Below are positions 26,026-38,726 of a stretch of 64,000 nucleotides of DNA, piece after piece. Below the pieces are notes generated by a model. That model saw only the letters and a list, made by a program, of their open reading frames with translations. It was not told where the DNA came from and ran no database searches. Both the position numbers and the translations under genes were made by a program. The stretch comes from Maniola hyperantus. Lineage: Eukaryota > Arthropoda > Insecta > Lepidoptera > Nymphalidae. Position 1 is the first letter of the stretch. Every line of letters starts with the position of its first letter. The stretch is from the NCBI RefSeq assembly GCF_902806685.2, contig NC_048557.2, positions 10,859,554-10,923,553 on the forward strand, given 5' to 3'.

Positions 26026-28120
26026 ATCTCTTTTATTTATTCATCTTTACTTATTCATCTTTAATAATAAACCGCAGAACGCTGCAAAAATCTTAAATAT
26101 TCTTCTATCCTAAACATTCATGATCTGAGGTATATACTTTTTAATTTCGAATTAAATCGCGTCGCAACGATTGAAAATCCCTCGAATAATATTGTGGAAT
26201 AAATTTTCAATTTATCTTAATCTAATTGAAATTAAGTCTTAGTGTAACAAATTAATATACATACAATTATAATACAATTGATATGTTGTATATTTTTAAT
26301 TGATACTCGAGAAAATGTATTTTTTATTTATTTCAATTAGCAATAAAGTTCATAAAAATGGGATTGTATTTTGTTTGTGTAAGGTTACAGTGCTATGGAA
26401 TCCTACACCTAAGTATTTACTTAGAGTATGCTTCACTTCAAGACATTTTCCATATCAATGCCATTTATGGAGATTGCGACCCATCCATTCCAACAATACT
26501 CATATTTTTTATTGATTGACTGTTAAAAGTATTTTTATAAGTACATTATTTTAGTAATACAAAATGCTTGCCATTATTTTTTATTAGTGTTCTTTTACTC
26601 TTATATTTTTAAGTTATTACGGATATGCCTGGATTGCATTCCTTTGAATTGAAAGTTTTTGGCTCATGACATATTTTTTAAAGACGTTAAGATCGTTTTG
26701 CTTCGCGTCAGTACCAATATGCCTTGAGCCGTAAAATGCAATAAAGTGATTTAAAACGGTTTCAACTTTAATGAAATAATATTAGATTTAATAAATTACC
26801 AGTACACCACTGGCCCAATGCATTGGTTAAATGCCAGCAATATAAAATAAAAATTAAATGATAAAGGTAGTAAACGATGTTTGCAAAAGCCGAAATCCTT
26901 TAATGTTTGTATGAAATCTCACAATAGTTGGTAAACCAGCCAACAAGCAGTCGCACGAGGCAAATGTTCGCTTGATGCTTTGGGTCAGTGTGTACCTTTT
27001 TAGACGTGCAATATTTTAATTGACTCACATTATTTTTTACCTTTTATTTTCACTCGAACGATGGCACAAGAATGGCACATTGAAAATTTTATTTAACGAA
27101 AAACTTTTCATTATAGAATGATGATGTAATAGCTATAGAATTATAGATAGTAGACAGAGTATGTGCGGCACAAAAGCTGGGATACACTAAGAAAATAAAA
27201 GGTATATTTTGACAAATCTTTCAAATATAGTTTTTGACAAAAAACGTGTTTGGTTCATGGTCTACGGAGCCCTAAGCATCCTAAGGTGACCTGAGGCTTG
27301 GTATGAAATAATCATGTCACTAGACTTTAAATCTGTCAACTTATTTTACTACAATTAAATGGAAAATGTGCAATTCTAAACTTTGATAGATAACAACAAT
27401 TCTAGTGATGCATTTTCATACTTAAAAAATACACTCAAGTCGATGTCTAGCTGGCTTAGTTACAATAGTTTATAAATTTAAGACAAGCTATTTTGTATCT
27501 TATTGTTGTGCAAATAAAGTCACTTGTAGTTTGTGTCGCACACACGTTAGTTGTAAATTTTTCATCGGCACCTGTAAAAAATCCTTATTCACGAGGTCAT
27601 TAAAATCATAATTGTAGCACGAGTGCGTAGTAAATAATGGTTAATAAGTAATTTGTACACAAACAATAAGCTTTTATAAGAAAAAGTGTTGATCGTTTTT
27701 TGGGAAGTTGATTTTTTCTCACGGTTTAATGTTAAGGGTTATTTTTATGTGTAATGTGCCATAATCAAGGTCTAGAGGCTATTTAGTTGCGCAACAGTTG
27801 CGCTACTATGTAAGCGAGTTTTAGTTGACTTTTTGATATACCTACTAAATATTATCCTAGCGGGCCTCCTAGATTTGTTTTGTTTCTTGCTTCTTGTATA
27901 TTCCAACATTATATGAAATAGTAATAATATATTATAATATTATGTAGGTATATCCATACAACATAGTGCGCTAATTTGTATACGAATATTATACACCTAG
28001 GACCTGAGGTATATACCTTAAAACAATAAAAATGAGCTAATTTGACAAATTGAATAAAAAATATTGCAATAGATAATAATTAATTAAAATAGTGACACCT
28101 CACGTCCTCGGTGTATAACC
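26026..28120. other. Intergenic AT-rich spacer
   Basis: No gene, RNA gene or known repeat that I can support. Confidence 0.4.
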
Positions 28121-28308
28121 CTGCAGGGCGATTGTCTAAAACCTGCATCAATCATTATTACAATCTCAATTGTTCTGATTGGCTGAATTTGTGCGATTCT
28201 TGTTGCAACAATGCATTGTGGCCAATAGTGAGCGAGCATTAACCAATCAGAGATGATTGCGATCGTGACATTGTAGCTGTCAAACAACCGCGGTAGGGCC
28301 CCTGATGA
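28121..28308. repeat. Probable foldback MITE
   Basis: Inverted arms around ccctgcagggcgattgtc / caaacaaccgcggtaggg, with inner tgattggct / aaccaatca. Confidence 0.5.
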
Positions 28309-29097
28309 ATTCATTATATTGTCTATCATTTATATTTACTATCGGGTAACATACTGGTTCTAATTACTCTGTACTGAAGCAAGAAGCAAACGCTTAAAGA
28401 ATTTTGATATCATATTTTTTATTTATTGACTATCTACTTGAATCGTAGTGAACTCAGAGTAAAGATCAAGCTATAGAGCACGTTCTTTGTTCGATATTTA
28501 TTCCACATTCATGACAATTTTTGCTGTAGGTAAATATACTAAATCTCTCTGGATTTATATACTGGAAATCAGATCTTAGTATTTTGTATGACCAGAAACA
28601 CCTTAAAACCCCGACAAAGTTGGGTGTTTCGTTTTTCTGGTTGTATATTTTAAAGTACATTAATTCACCTCCAAGCATTATTCGCCAATGCAAAATTCAC
28701 GTGCTAAGCCATTGATGACTGTTCAAACTCATATTTTTATATCCACGATATTGATTACCGCTTGTCCCTGTTATTACCAGTTGTGCCAGTGATCGCTGTT
28801 TACAGTTTGCCCCTAGGATTAACGGTTAAACAATTGATTACCGTTTGTCCCTGTTATTACCAGCTTTACCCGTGATTACTGTTTATAGCCATGATTACTG
28901 TTAAATTCGTGATTACCGGTAGCTGCTCTATGTCGTATGTTTACTCTGAGGTAGTGAGGTTGTTTTGTAGCAAAAAGACGCTTATTTTACGTGTTAGCGG
29001 ATACGTGAATGCATGTTATATTACTTAAACAATAAGGGAATAAAATTATTTAAATTTGATCGGACTGTATTTTATCATTATCCCGACCTAATCCTAT
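28309..29097. other. Spacer with scattered gattaccgtt motifs
   Basis: Between 28741 and 28920 the core gattaccg/attaccag recurs at 15-60 bp steps in diverged form; nothing else recognised. Confidence 0.4.
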
Positions 29098-29302
29098 ATC
29101 TCCTACTAATGCGAAAGTGTGTTTGTTTGTTGGTTTGTCCTTCAAACAACGGAGCAACGGATCAACGTGATTTTTTGAATGGATATACTTATTACTTACA
29201 TAGAGAACTAAAAACCTGAAGAGTGGCACAGGCTACATTTTATTAGTCTTTTATTAGCCACGGGTCAACCTAAATCAACACGGAGTCGCGGGCAATATCT
29301 AG
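29098..29302 (+). mobile_element. Helitron-like element, family B variant
   Basis: tcctactaatgcgaaagtgt start and gagtcgcgggcaatatCTAG end. Confidence 0.75.
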
Positions 29303-30059
29303 TCACAAATAAATAAAAAAGCTAAAAATGAATACTGCGCTAATAACGTGGTAAGATGGTTTTAGGCCATAGTCCACCACACTAATCACGTCCAGATTGG
29401 TAGACTTTACACATCTTTGAGAGTAGGTACCTATTTTGGAAAATTCTCAGATATGCAGGTTTCCTCACGATGTTTTCCTTCTCTGTTTAAAAATCTTCAC
29501 AGAGTGTATTTCTATTGCTGCTTTAACAACAAATAATAAAAAAGTAAGATGGCGTATTTCAAAATGGCTCCGGTGCAAATAAAAAAAAGTACATAGTGTT
29601 ATGTATATGTATAATATATTATATTGTAAGAAACCCTTCGGCTCACTTGCAATTTGAAATTACCAACCCGACTTGGTACGAAATATTTCTCCTTCGTAAA
29701 GGGTAAGGTCAATACGTCACAGCCTAGTTCTATTCCATAAGGCGGTACAATTTCCCTCGCGAAATGAAATTCGCATCTCATGATGAGCTACAGAGTTTAA
29801 CTGGCATTGTCTACGGTTACCTAGAGTTCCTGGATGTGACAATATTATTGACCGTTGGCTTATTATAGTTGGAATATAGACAAGGGATCACAAACAAATT
29901 GGCTTGGCAAGTGGCCCGGTTTGCACACATAATATACATACCTACACATCTATGTTTCTTATTACGAAATATAGAAACCAATTTTAAAATAGTTTTATAC
30001 TTAATTTCACTTTATTATAAAACTTAACACTTGGACATAAAGTTTAATAACGATTGCAA

Positions 30060-30185
30060 AATATTTTAAAATGTTAGACACCTTTCTAAAGTTATCTGTA
30101 GTTACTTTACCAACTCAGTTGGTGTTACTTTTTGCCCCCCGCACTTTTTTCATAAAAATCTGGTAGCACTGGAAATGGAAAGTCT
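30060..30185 (-). repeat. Older repeat holding an empty Helitron site
   Basis: Reverse complement matches the sequence on both sides of the Helitron at 11986-12221, uninterrupted (agtgctaccagatttttatg then aaaaaagtgcgggg). Confidence 0.75.
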
Positions 30186-30345
30186 GGCGAGTGGCTCATA
30201 TAAGTAAGGTACACTAAATGTGTGCGTTTGCGAGCGTTTGCGAGCGACTGATTGGTTCGACATGTAGGTATGCACACTTACGCAATGCCCGTTTATCCGA
30301 CGTAACCACAAGTAAAGTTCACTCGTCTTCGTGAATTGTAAAAAC
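30186..30345. repeat. Foldback MITE family F
   Basis: Shares tgcgtttgcgagcg and 'caagtaaagttcactcg' with 45213-45413 and 46330-46532, in the opposite orientation. Confidence 0.65.
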
Positions 30346-30432
30346 TGTACCTACATACCTACCTAATTATCTCTCTTCAAGTGCCATCTCCTACCGGAGG
30401 TTGGCAATCATTAAGGCTAACTGGATCTTGTT

Positions 30433-30648
30433 TACTGATGCCCGCGACTTCGTCCGCGTGGATTTACATTTTTTTAAATCCCGCGGGAACTCTTTGATTT
30501 TCTGGGATAAAAAGTAACCTATGTCCTTACCCGGGGTGCAAGCTATCTCTGTACCAAATTTCGTGAGAATTGGTTGAACGGTTGAGGCGTGAAAGGCTAG
30601 CAGACATACAGACAGACACACTTTCGCATTTATAATATTAAGTATGGA
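30433..30648 (-). mobile_element. Helitron-like element family B
   Basis: gatgcccgcgacttcgtcc to attaagtatggat. The CTAG end has decayed. Confidence 0.8.
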
Positions 30649-31150
30649 TTATGGAACAAGAAAATATTTGGATGCCAGATCCAGTAAAACTAAAGAGATG
30701 TAAATTCAAAGGCGCGGAGCACACAGCGCCGGAAATGACAGGTTGATGGCTGCCTTAGCTGCTTCCGGTGTGGCGTTTGGAGTGATCTGCTCAAATGACA
30801 CGGGACTTAGTAGTTTTGAGAAATGCGTTTACCTAATGTAAAAGTATCATATTTTCTACTTCAGAAAATAGACAAAGCAAACGCAAGTTTAATTGGAAAA
30901 GTAAGAGGTACCTACTACGTTTTATTTTAAAAAGTTATCTCTATGCATTTAATTACATTAAAAAGTAGGCGGAAAGAGTTAGGTACCTACCTAGTATTTT
31001 CTCGAGTGGGAAGGCTTTGGTTTCGAGTAGATATAAAACTCTTGTTTCATGGCACGCCATTATTTCTGATGTGCCATTGTCTTGTGGATGATGCTATGCA
31101 ACAAGCCGTTAGTATAAAACGTAAACTTATTGAAAAATCCTATTGCAATA

Positions 31151-31466
31151 TGCTGTGATAGTCCCAGTGGTTAGGACGTGCGCCTTCTAATCCGAGGTCG
31201 GGGGTTCGATCCCAGCACGCACCTCTAACTTTTCCGAATTATGTGCGTTTAAAGTAATTGAATATCACTTGCTTTAACGGTAAAGGAAAACATCGTGAGG
31301 AAACCTGAATGCTTAAGAGTTCTCCATAATGTTCTCAAAGGTGTGTGAAGTCTGCCAATCCGCACATGGCCAGCGTGGTAGACTATGGCCAAAACCCTTC
31401 TCACTCTGAGAGGTGACCCGTGCTCTGTAGTGAGCCGGCGCGGCGATGGGTTGATCATGGTGATGA
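31151..31466 (+). mobile_element. tRNA-derived SINE family K, full-length copy
   Basis: Box A-like tagtcccagtggttagg, box B gggggttcgatcccagc, body to gggttgatcatggtgatgat. Best reference copy of this family in the window. Confidence 0.88.
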
Positions 31467-31594
31467 TTACAATGTAAAGAATTATTTAATGATAAGAAAG
31501 CTTAGGAATGAGTTGCTTAACAGCTTTGTGATACTTAGTAAATCTATTAAGATTTTAGTGATTTTGTAAAGTGGTGATAATAAAAAGAATACCT

Positions 31595-31725
31595 GGCTGA
31601 GTTTGTTGTGGGCACACTCAGACTTGGGCGCGTTTGGAACCCTCGTAGCTTTAGTTTTAAGTACGTAATTAATTATCACCACTTTATTATTATCTTACAA
31701 ATTAACCATTTTGACTCTACTAACT
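31595..31725. repeat. LINE-like 3' UTR fragment, repeated nearby
   Basis: gggcgcgtttggaaccctcg then 'tagctttagtttt' and 'attatcaccact'. Repeated at 31990-32100 and, shorter, at 57680-57740. Confidence 0.55.
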
Positions 31726-31786
31726 CTAAACTAGCATAAAATATACGCTTACTGATGTAAGCGTATATTTTATGCTAGTTTTGAGT
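31722..31786. repeat. Long inverted repeat with 4-nt loop
   Basis: A 25-nt perfect arm (aaactagcataaaatatacg then cttac), loop tgat, then its complement. With one mismatch the arms extend to about 32 nt. Confidence 0.92.
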
Positions 31787-32427
31787 TTATTCTATTCTAT
31801 ACTATGGATGGAGAATGGAATTTCAATTTATATGATACCTTGACCTTTTGTATCGCTTCTGCATAAAGCCGTCCTATAAAATGTTATCTCGTTTATCGGT
31901 CCAGCATCGGATTCTCTTACACTCCAGTAACTAAATCTTTATACTTCAGATTTCATTATATCATAATATTGAAGACGGTGATAGCATATTTTAGTCAAAA
32001 CTTAGCGGGCTCGTCTCGGACCTGGGCGCGTTTGGAACCCTCGTAGCTTTAGTTTCATGTAGTAATTAATTATCACCACTATATCATCTTACAAAGAGGA
32101 GACCCATACTCCGTAGTGAGCCGGTGATGGGTAAGTCATGGCTTTTTGAAATTACTAGTACCTACCTGATGCAGGTATTCAAGGGGAATTACCATGGTAA
32201 TTTACCATTTTAATAGTCTATAATGAATGACCGAGAAAATGTTTAAAAATAGAGGTCAATACTGATTTAGGGTTCAATTAATTTAGGGTTCACTTGTAGC
32301 AAAGAATAATTAATATAATGTCTGGACAAAATATTAAGGTAGGTTATCAACCAGTTCAAATTTGAAAAGGTTGATTACCTACTTCGTTAATTAACATTAT
32401 CAAAAGGCTTATTATATAACTACTTAC

Positions 32428-32638
32428 CTTATGCTCGCGACTTCGTCCACGTGGACTACACAAAATTAAAACCTCTATTTTACCCCCTTAGGGGTTGAAT
32501 TTTCAATAATCCTTTCTTAGCGGATGCCTGCGGCATAAAATCTATCTGCATGACAAATTTCAGCCCGGTCTGTCCAGTAGTTAGAGCTGTGCATTGATAG
32601 ATCAGTCAGTCAGTCACATTTTCCCTAAATATATTTAG
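32428..32638 (-). mobile_element. Helitron-like element family A, degenerate
   Basis: cttatgctcgcgacttcgtc to aatatatttaga with only two gtca units. Confidence 0.75.
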
Positions 32639-32699
32639 ATATAGACAAGATAGGTCTATATCTAAATATATTAAACAATGCCCATCAAAATCTGCACGT

Positions 32700-35600
32700 A
32701 ATTAGAAAGAAGACAGTGCCAACGAACTAAGAATTTAAATACAAGCAACGGTATAGGTATATTTTATAAAAAAATACCAACATGTATCAGTTTTAAATTT
32801 TATTTACGTAAAAATAATAACTAAATATAAATCATTTTATATACAAACATTATTTACAATATTAATAACACATAACGATAACATCATAGTTCAATAGGAA
32901 AAAATAGAACACTTACTTAATAAAGGAAACAAAATCACAACACGATGTTAAAATAAAGGTATTGGATAACACTTAACTAGAGGTCTGACAAGCAAAGATA
33001 CTTATTATTAAGTAGAATAATAATAACAGTCGAAGACAGTAGAACAGCCGTCAATGAAAGAACAACAGCTCTCATCAACTCAACATCGACAACTCATACA
33101 CTTTAAATATTTAAATAAAATATAATATGGACAGTTGAACATCATTTTATAATGGTGAAGAGTTATAAGATGAAAAATAAAATATATACGCTGATAATAA
33201 TGATAATAAATGAGGATGATGATGATGAATAAATAGATGATGAAGATGATGATGAACAGAAGACAACATTTTATATGAATATCGATATATAAATCAACAT
33301 ATAATATCAATAAATGTAGGATTAAGTAATATAATAGAATTTCAAGATAAACGTAAAAAATAAGAGAAGAAAATAACTCATACTTTAGAAATAATATTTA
33401 AACATATTCTAAGTAAATATAAGATTAATATGACAGAAGATATAGGAAGCATTTTGAAGGTGTAGAAAAAAAAGACAGAAATTGGTATGGTGTAGTTTAA
33501 ACATGAGGTATTATAGATACTTATGGCATGATGAAGATAATAATTTTATGTAATTATTTAGTAAATATGATAATATTATAGTATAATTATTATATTATAT
33601 AATGATATTGTTTAATACAAAAGGGCTGTTTAGGTAATTTAACTTTACCTAAACAACCAAATATTTATGTAGATAAATCATTATCTGATTTCACATATTT
33701 CTACATTTCATAAAATCATAACGCTTTTCTGTTGGTAGTCGAAGCCAAAGGTTATCTGCTCCGAATCGTATCAGATGGTTCGACTGACAGGCACCCCTTT
33801 CCACGAAAACAAAAACAGGCTTCCCTTATCGGCCATCTATCAGATTTTGTGGCCAACCACAAAGATGTAAGAGTCCAAGGACTAATTTAGATTAGGATTT
33901 TGAGGTTTGACTAAAATTGAAAGAAGAAGAATTTTATTATAGGTAATTAGAATTAGAAAAATAAATAAGAAAAATAATAAGAAAAAGAATGAGAAAAATA
34001 AGAACATAATGATGTTAGGATACCTCATTTCTATTTCATGCACTGAAATGGACATAGACTGGAAGAAGTGTGCCATACAAAATGACAGTTATTTTTGTGC
34101 CGAGTCAAAGCGCCCCACCGAGCGTACCGGAAACTTAAAATTTCCACTTCGTGTCAAATGGTCTTCATGTTGATAGTATGTTGACAGATGTCTCATTACT
34201 GTTATTTAGTCCCGAGCACGCTCACATGACGCTCACTACACTTACCCTACCAATATGCCAAAGTGTGCAATATGTCAGCGCCAAAATGGCGAAAATCAAG
34301 TTGCTTTAAAAGGTCGGCAATCAGCAGATTCAGCGTAGTTTTATTAGTAGATATCAGTGATTTCGTGAGTTTGGGCCCAAGAATAATAAATACGATCACT
34401 AAATATGGCAAAAGAAATAAGTAAGAATTCGGTAGGTAGGTTTAGTCTGGACATTGATATCTTTCTTATTCATAAGGGGTCAGGGTCAACCAATAAAGAT
34501 TTGGGTTATCACATTGTTGTATAAAAGATACATAGTACTAAGGAAGTAAAAATGGAGAGGTTGGGTAGAGGTAGATCAAAACCAGTATATTTTATGTGTT
34601 GGGCTCTTAGACTTGCAAGCGTGGTTTCCACGGTTTCACGCAACCCATAAAAAGGACAAAAGCCGAAAGTAATATCAAAATAAAAACGGATAAAATGTAT
34701 GAAATCGAATCGATTGTACACGAGTCATGAAAACATCAATTTGAAAGGTTTCTTATCCGGAAAAAAAGTATTTTTAAACATGAGGAAATTTGGTTCAGTT
34801 TCGTGACAATTGAATTTACAAGGGTCTGAAAATAAATATGTATTAAATGAATAAATATGTATTAAATTGTGAAAATTAATAGATACAATATAATTGATTA
34901 TTATAAAAGCATAATGAAAGAAAAATTTATATTAAAATATATAAGAAAATATGTTTTAGAAATTAATGAATTAATAGATACTTAATTGAGTATAAAACCA
35001 TGCACGAAAAAATGAAAAATGAATACTAATAGTGTTAAATGTATAAAATAACAATTTATGATTACAATGTCTGATTGAAAAAGTAAACAAATAAAATGAA
35101 TGAAAGAAAAATATATTATAAATATCGATAAATATATTTTAGACTTGAATGAATAATTAATTAATAGATAAGTAGGTACATAATTAATTAGATGCATGCA
35201 CGAATGAAAGATAAAATATGAATACTTAAATAACAATAATGTTATATCATGTATAAGTATTTTTTGATTAGGTATAATATAATTATAGTTAGAGGATTGA
35301 CTGAAAATGGATGAATGACAGAAAAATATATAAACATAAAAGCACGATTACTTATTGTTTTTGATTAATTAAATGACGATTTTAAGCTTATTAACGTAGA
35401 TAATCAGATATGTTATAAATGAACGAAAAGAAAATATATTTAATAATATATGCGATATACATATACATATTAATATGGGTACCTAGCTACTTTGAAGAAG
35501 AAAAAATGAATTATGAAAAATTGAAGGCAATTAGGCTAGCTATCTAAGTAAGAATATTATTTTATTTCATGTGTTGCGAGCTAGTATTCAATAGTTGGAT

Positions 35601-36247
35601 TATTGTTTCAGTGATCTGGAGTGTACGTCTTTGATAGTATAATTACTATACCTAATTATTATCTTTATTAGATATCTTATAAAAATTAAAATAGATTAGG
35701 TCTATCTATTGAAGAATATTTTATTATGATGAGTATATAAATATGAAGGCAATTATATTACAATGGCTTGAAGTTATTTTTATAATATAAATAAATATAT
35801 TTCAAAAAAAGTCTTTATAAAAAAATAAAAATCTTAGCCTATTCCTAGGTATTTTATGCTAAGTTTAACAAAAATATAGTCTTTAATACACATGGTAACA
35901 ATAAATACGACCCGCGATGTTCCTCATTATTATAAAAACACTTAAATTATAAAAAATATATTTTAAGTGGGTAAGGTAGGTATGTTTTTTTTAGTTTAGC
36001 TTTAATATCACCAATGTTTTTATATTTTAATAAAAAGCACTTTGGTATTGCATGAATATTATTAGACACCATTAGTCACTTACGATAAGTTTTAATAAGT
36101 TTTGTTATAAAAATCGCAATTTAGGTACAAAAAATATTAAATTTATGGAATCCACCCTTGGTCCTAATAAAAGGGTGACGATATGACGATATCGGTATCG
36201 GCCTATACTAGAAATGAGTGAGGGAATGACCGAAGGCATATAAATAA
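32700..36247. other. Very AT-rich, purine-biased tract with degenerate tandem structure
   Basis: No gene recognised. From about 34820 to 35480 blocks such as gaatgaaagaaaaatat, tttaga...aatgaat...aattaatagata and atgcacgaa recur in order at roughly 185-200 bp. A short GC-richer island at 33720-33870 is unexplained. Confidence 0.45.
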
Positions 36248-36468
36248 CTAGAGGATGCCCGCGACTTCGTCCGCGTGGATTTAGGTTTTTAAAAATCCCG
36301 TGGGTACTCTTTGATTTTCCGGGATAAAAAGTAGCCTATGTCCTTCCCCGGGATGCAAGCTATCGCTGTACCAAGTTTCGTCAAAAGCAGTTGAACGGAT
36401 GGGCTGTGAAAGGCTAGCAGACAGACAGACAGACAGACACACTTTCGCATTTATAATATTAGTATGGA
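36248..36468 (-). mobile_element. Helitron-like element family B, well preserved
   Basis: CTAGaggatgcccgcgactt to attagtatgga followed by T; agac array intact. Good consensus copy. Confidence 0.88.
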
Positions 36469-36532
36469 TTTAATCAAACAGATAGGATTAGATCGATTCA
36501 TTTTACTTAAGTATTTTTTTTCAATTTAATTG

Positions 36533-37738
36533 TTAACACGTTCAATGCGGCGTAATATTTTCTTGTCTTACTCTCAGTGCGTTACAAGGAAAATCTGACT
36601 GGTACATTGACTAAAATCTAGTGCGTTACCAGACATAAACGATTTGTACATACACCTCCATTATCAAGGCTTTATTTCCTCAAAAAACCTAAGTAAGACC
36701 ATTTTAATATTATTAGAGGATAGTATATGAGTCAAACTATCATGATGTGACTTAGCTTGAGCGTATAGCATGTATTTTAGAAAATATAAGGCTTTTAAAA
36801 TCCCAGACAATTTTACCTGGTGGAGCGCCTGCAGAACTAGCAACAAAAGAAGTATCGACTGACGATTAGTGATGGGACTGTTATTAAAATAAAAATATCG
36901 ATGTCATACTTTTATTTTATAATTAGTGAAAACTACATAATATATTAGTAATTTGTATAACAAGTGCATAAAACGAGCAATTTTATGCCCCAGTTATTTA
37001 CTTTGCTTTCCATTTAGATTGCAAGGAAATGAAAGTGATATTCTTACTAAAATATGACTAATAAAAATTTCAATTCGAACAATTTTATATTTTTAATAAT
37101 GAATTCACGGTAAATAATATAATTAAGTTATATGGTGATTCTCTTTTATCATTAGGACAAAGGAAAATTATAATTATAAAAATATCGTATTTAAAACTCG
37201 GATTTTCTTATTTGATGGAGATATTGTTAATGGTCTATTGTTTTGGATTTTTTGCTGCCCAGCAATCATCATTGTTTTCATCAGTAACAAGTTGCAGCAT
37301 CCGACGTGACCGTTTCATGATTAGTCACACACACAATTATAATTTTATACCTATTTTTTCCGCGAAAATGATAATACCATAATAATCGATATACGTACTG
37401 CTTCTTGAATGCACTATCGCTCACTGGAGGTGTTTCGCCTGTTCCCGTGGTGCTATACCAGACACGTACGTACAAGCCGCATATGACTGGCACCGCACAC
37501 AGCAAATTTTTTTTCCTTCTGGTGCTAACCAGACAAATGTGACTTGTACAGATTAAATAGTTTAAAATGCTAGGGTTTGAGGAGGAAATCAAAAATATAT
37601 ATTTATCTCTTACCTACTCACAAGGTTTCATAGTAAAAGTGCCCCCGCACCACAGGAAAAAACACAACAACTAGTCGCCGCACCAGCTGAAAGTCACATA
37701 CAAGTCGACGTTGACCGGTACCGCACGCAACGTGTTAA
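36533..37738. mobile_element. TTAA-bounded, piggyBac-like non-autonomous element (candidate)
   Basis: Ends TTAACACGTTcaaTGCGG and CCGCAcgcAACGTGTTAA are inverted repeats, each including TTAA, the target site duplicated by piggyBac elements. About 1.2 kb, no transposase frame seen. Confidence 0.55.
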
Positions 37739-38540
37739 TATACCTATCTAGTAAGTAGGTGAGTGTATTTCAAAATCAAACTTTTGATAACCAAAAGTTT
37801 TCAGTCCCCGGTAAATAGTTTTACACTAGCTTTATTTGAGTTGTCAGTCAGTCACACGGCATTTGGGTCTCCTGCTAAGATAAAGAATTCACTTTTTGTT
37901 GGCTCTACAGAAAAATAATATTTGAATAACGAGTGTATATACCTACGTAGATTTGCTATACATCTATTACCTATTGGCTATTCACTTTCCTATTCAAAAG
38001 CAGCTGTAAAAATTTATTTTTATTTTTATTTACCTACTTACTTTTTTTATTTAAAGTTTGTTTTCTAGTGTAGTGACAATGGTTTTGAATATGCAGAAAA
38101 CTTCTTTGAGAAACGCGCAAGCGATGCGCTTTAGCCCATTTTCACTAACGACGAACAAGGCAGCGCCTAACTAGGTAACGCCTAAGTTAGTCATGGTTTG
38201 AATAGTCTAAGAATTGACAGGTAAATTTAGGAGTTGCCTAGCGTTAAGCACTGGCCAATCGGTGTCGTAACTTTAGGTGGCACCTAACGTCGTTCGTTAG
38301 TCATCGCCTAAGGATTGGTGGAACTTTTTTTTCTCTAGGCATCTTCTAAATACCTACTTAGGCATCCGATATAGGCGACTCCTAGGTTTAGTGAAAACGG
38401 GCAGACTTTTAAAGTTTGATTTTTTGCAAGATCCTATACGCCTAGCATTGTGTCCCTTACCCAAGTTAGCTAAGGTAAAATAGGTTGTAAAGCTAGGCTA
38501 GGCCATAATTTTCATCTATCTTAGATTCTAGCTCATAAAA

Positions 38541-38726
38541 CTACCCATAATACACTGGGCCGTGCACGTATCCGTACGCCCGTCGGTCAATGGGCACGAG
38601 GTGTGCCGTCTTGGCCGGCGTGCCTTTGTGGTACGTCCACTTCCTGCCGCCCTTCTTGCCCGCGTGCTCGTGGTGGTTGTCCCCGTGCTCGCCGTGGGAA
38701 TCGTGCCCTTCAGCTGACTTGTGACC
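38541..38726 (-). CDS. Histidine-rich protein, last exon with stop
   Basis: 186 nt, 61 codons plus TAG (plus-strand CTA at 38541-38543). Acceptor ttttttttccag. The end YGYVHGPVYYG is aromatic and Gly-rich, unlike the rest, and may be conserved. Confidence 0.8.
   Translation of the reverse strand, partial: GHKSAEGHDSHGEHGDNHHEHAGKKGGRKWTYHKGTPAKTAHLVPIDRRAYGYVHGPVYYG

Noticed and set aside
33080..35236. Small Ile/Tyr/Phe-rich frames on the minus strand as membrane proteins
   Set aside because: Composition effect of AT-rich DNA; no start context, splice pattern or conserved motif.
37281..37592. 103-codon minus-strand frame as a gene
   Set aside because: Lies inside the TTAA-bounded element and resembles no transposase or host protein I know.
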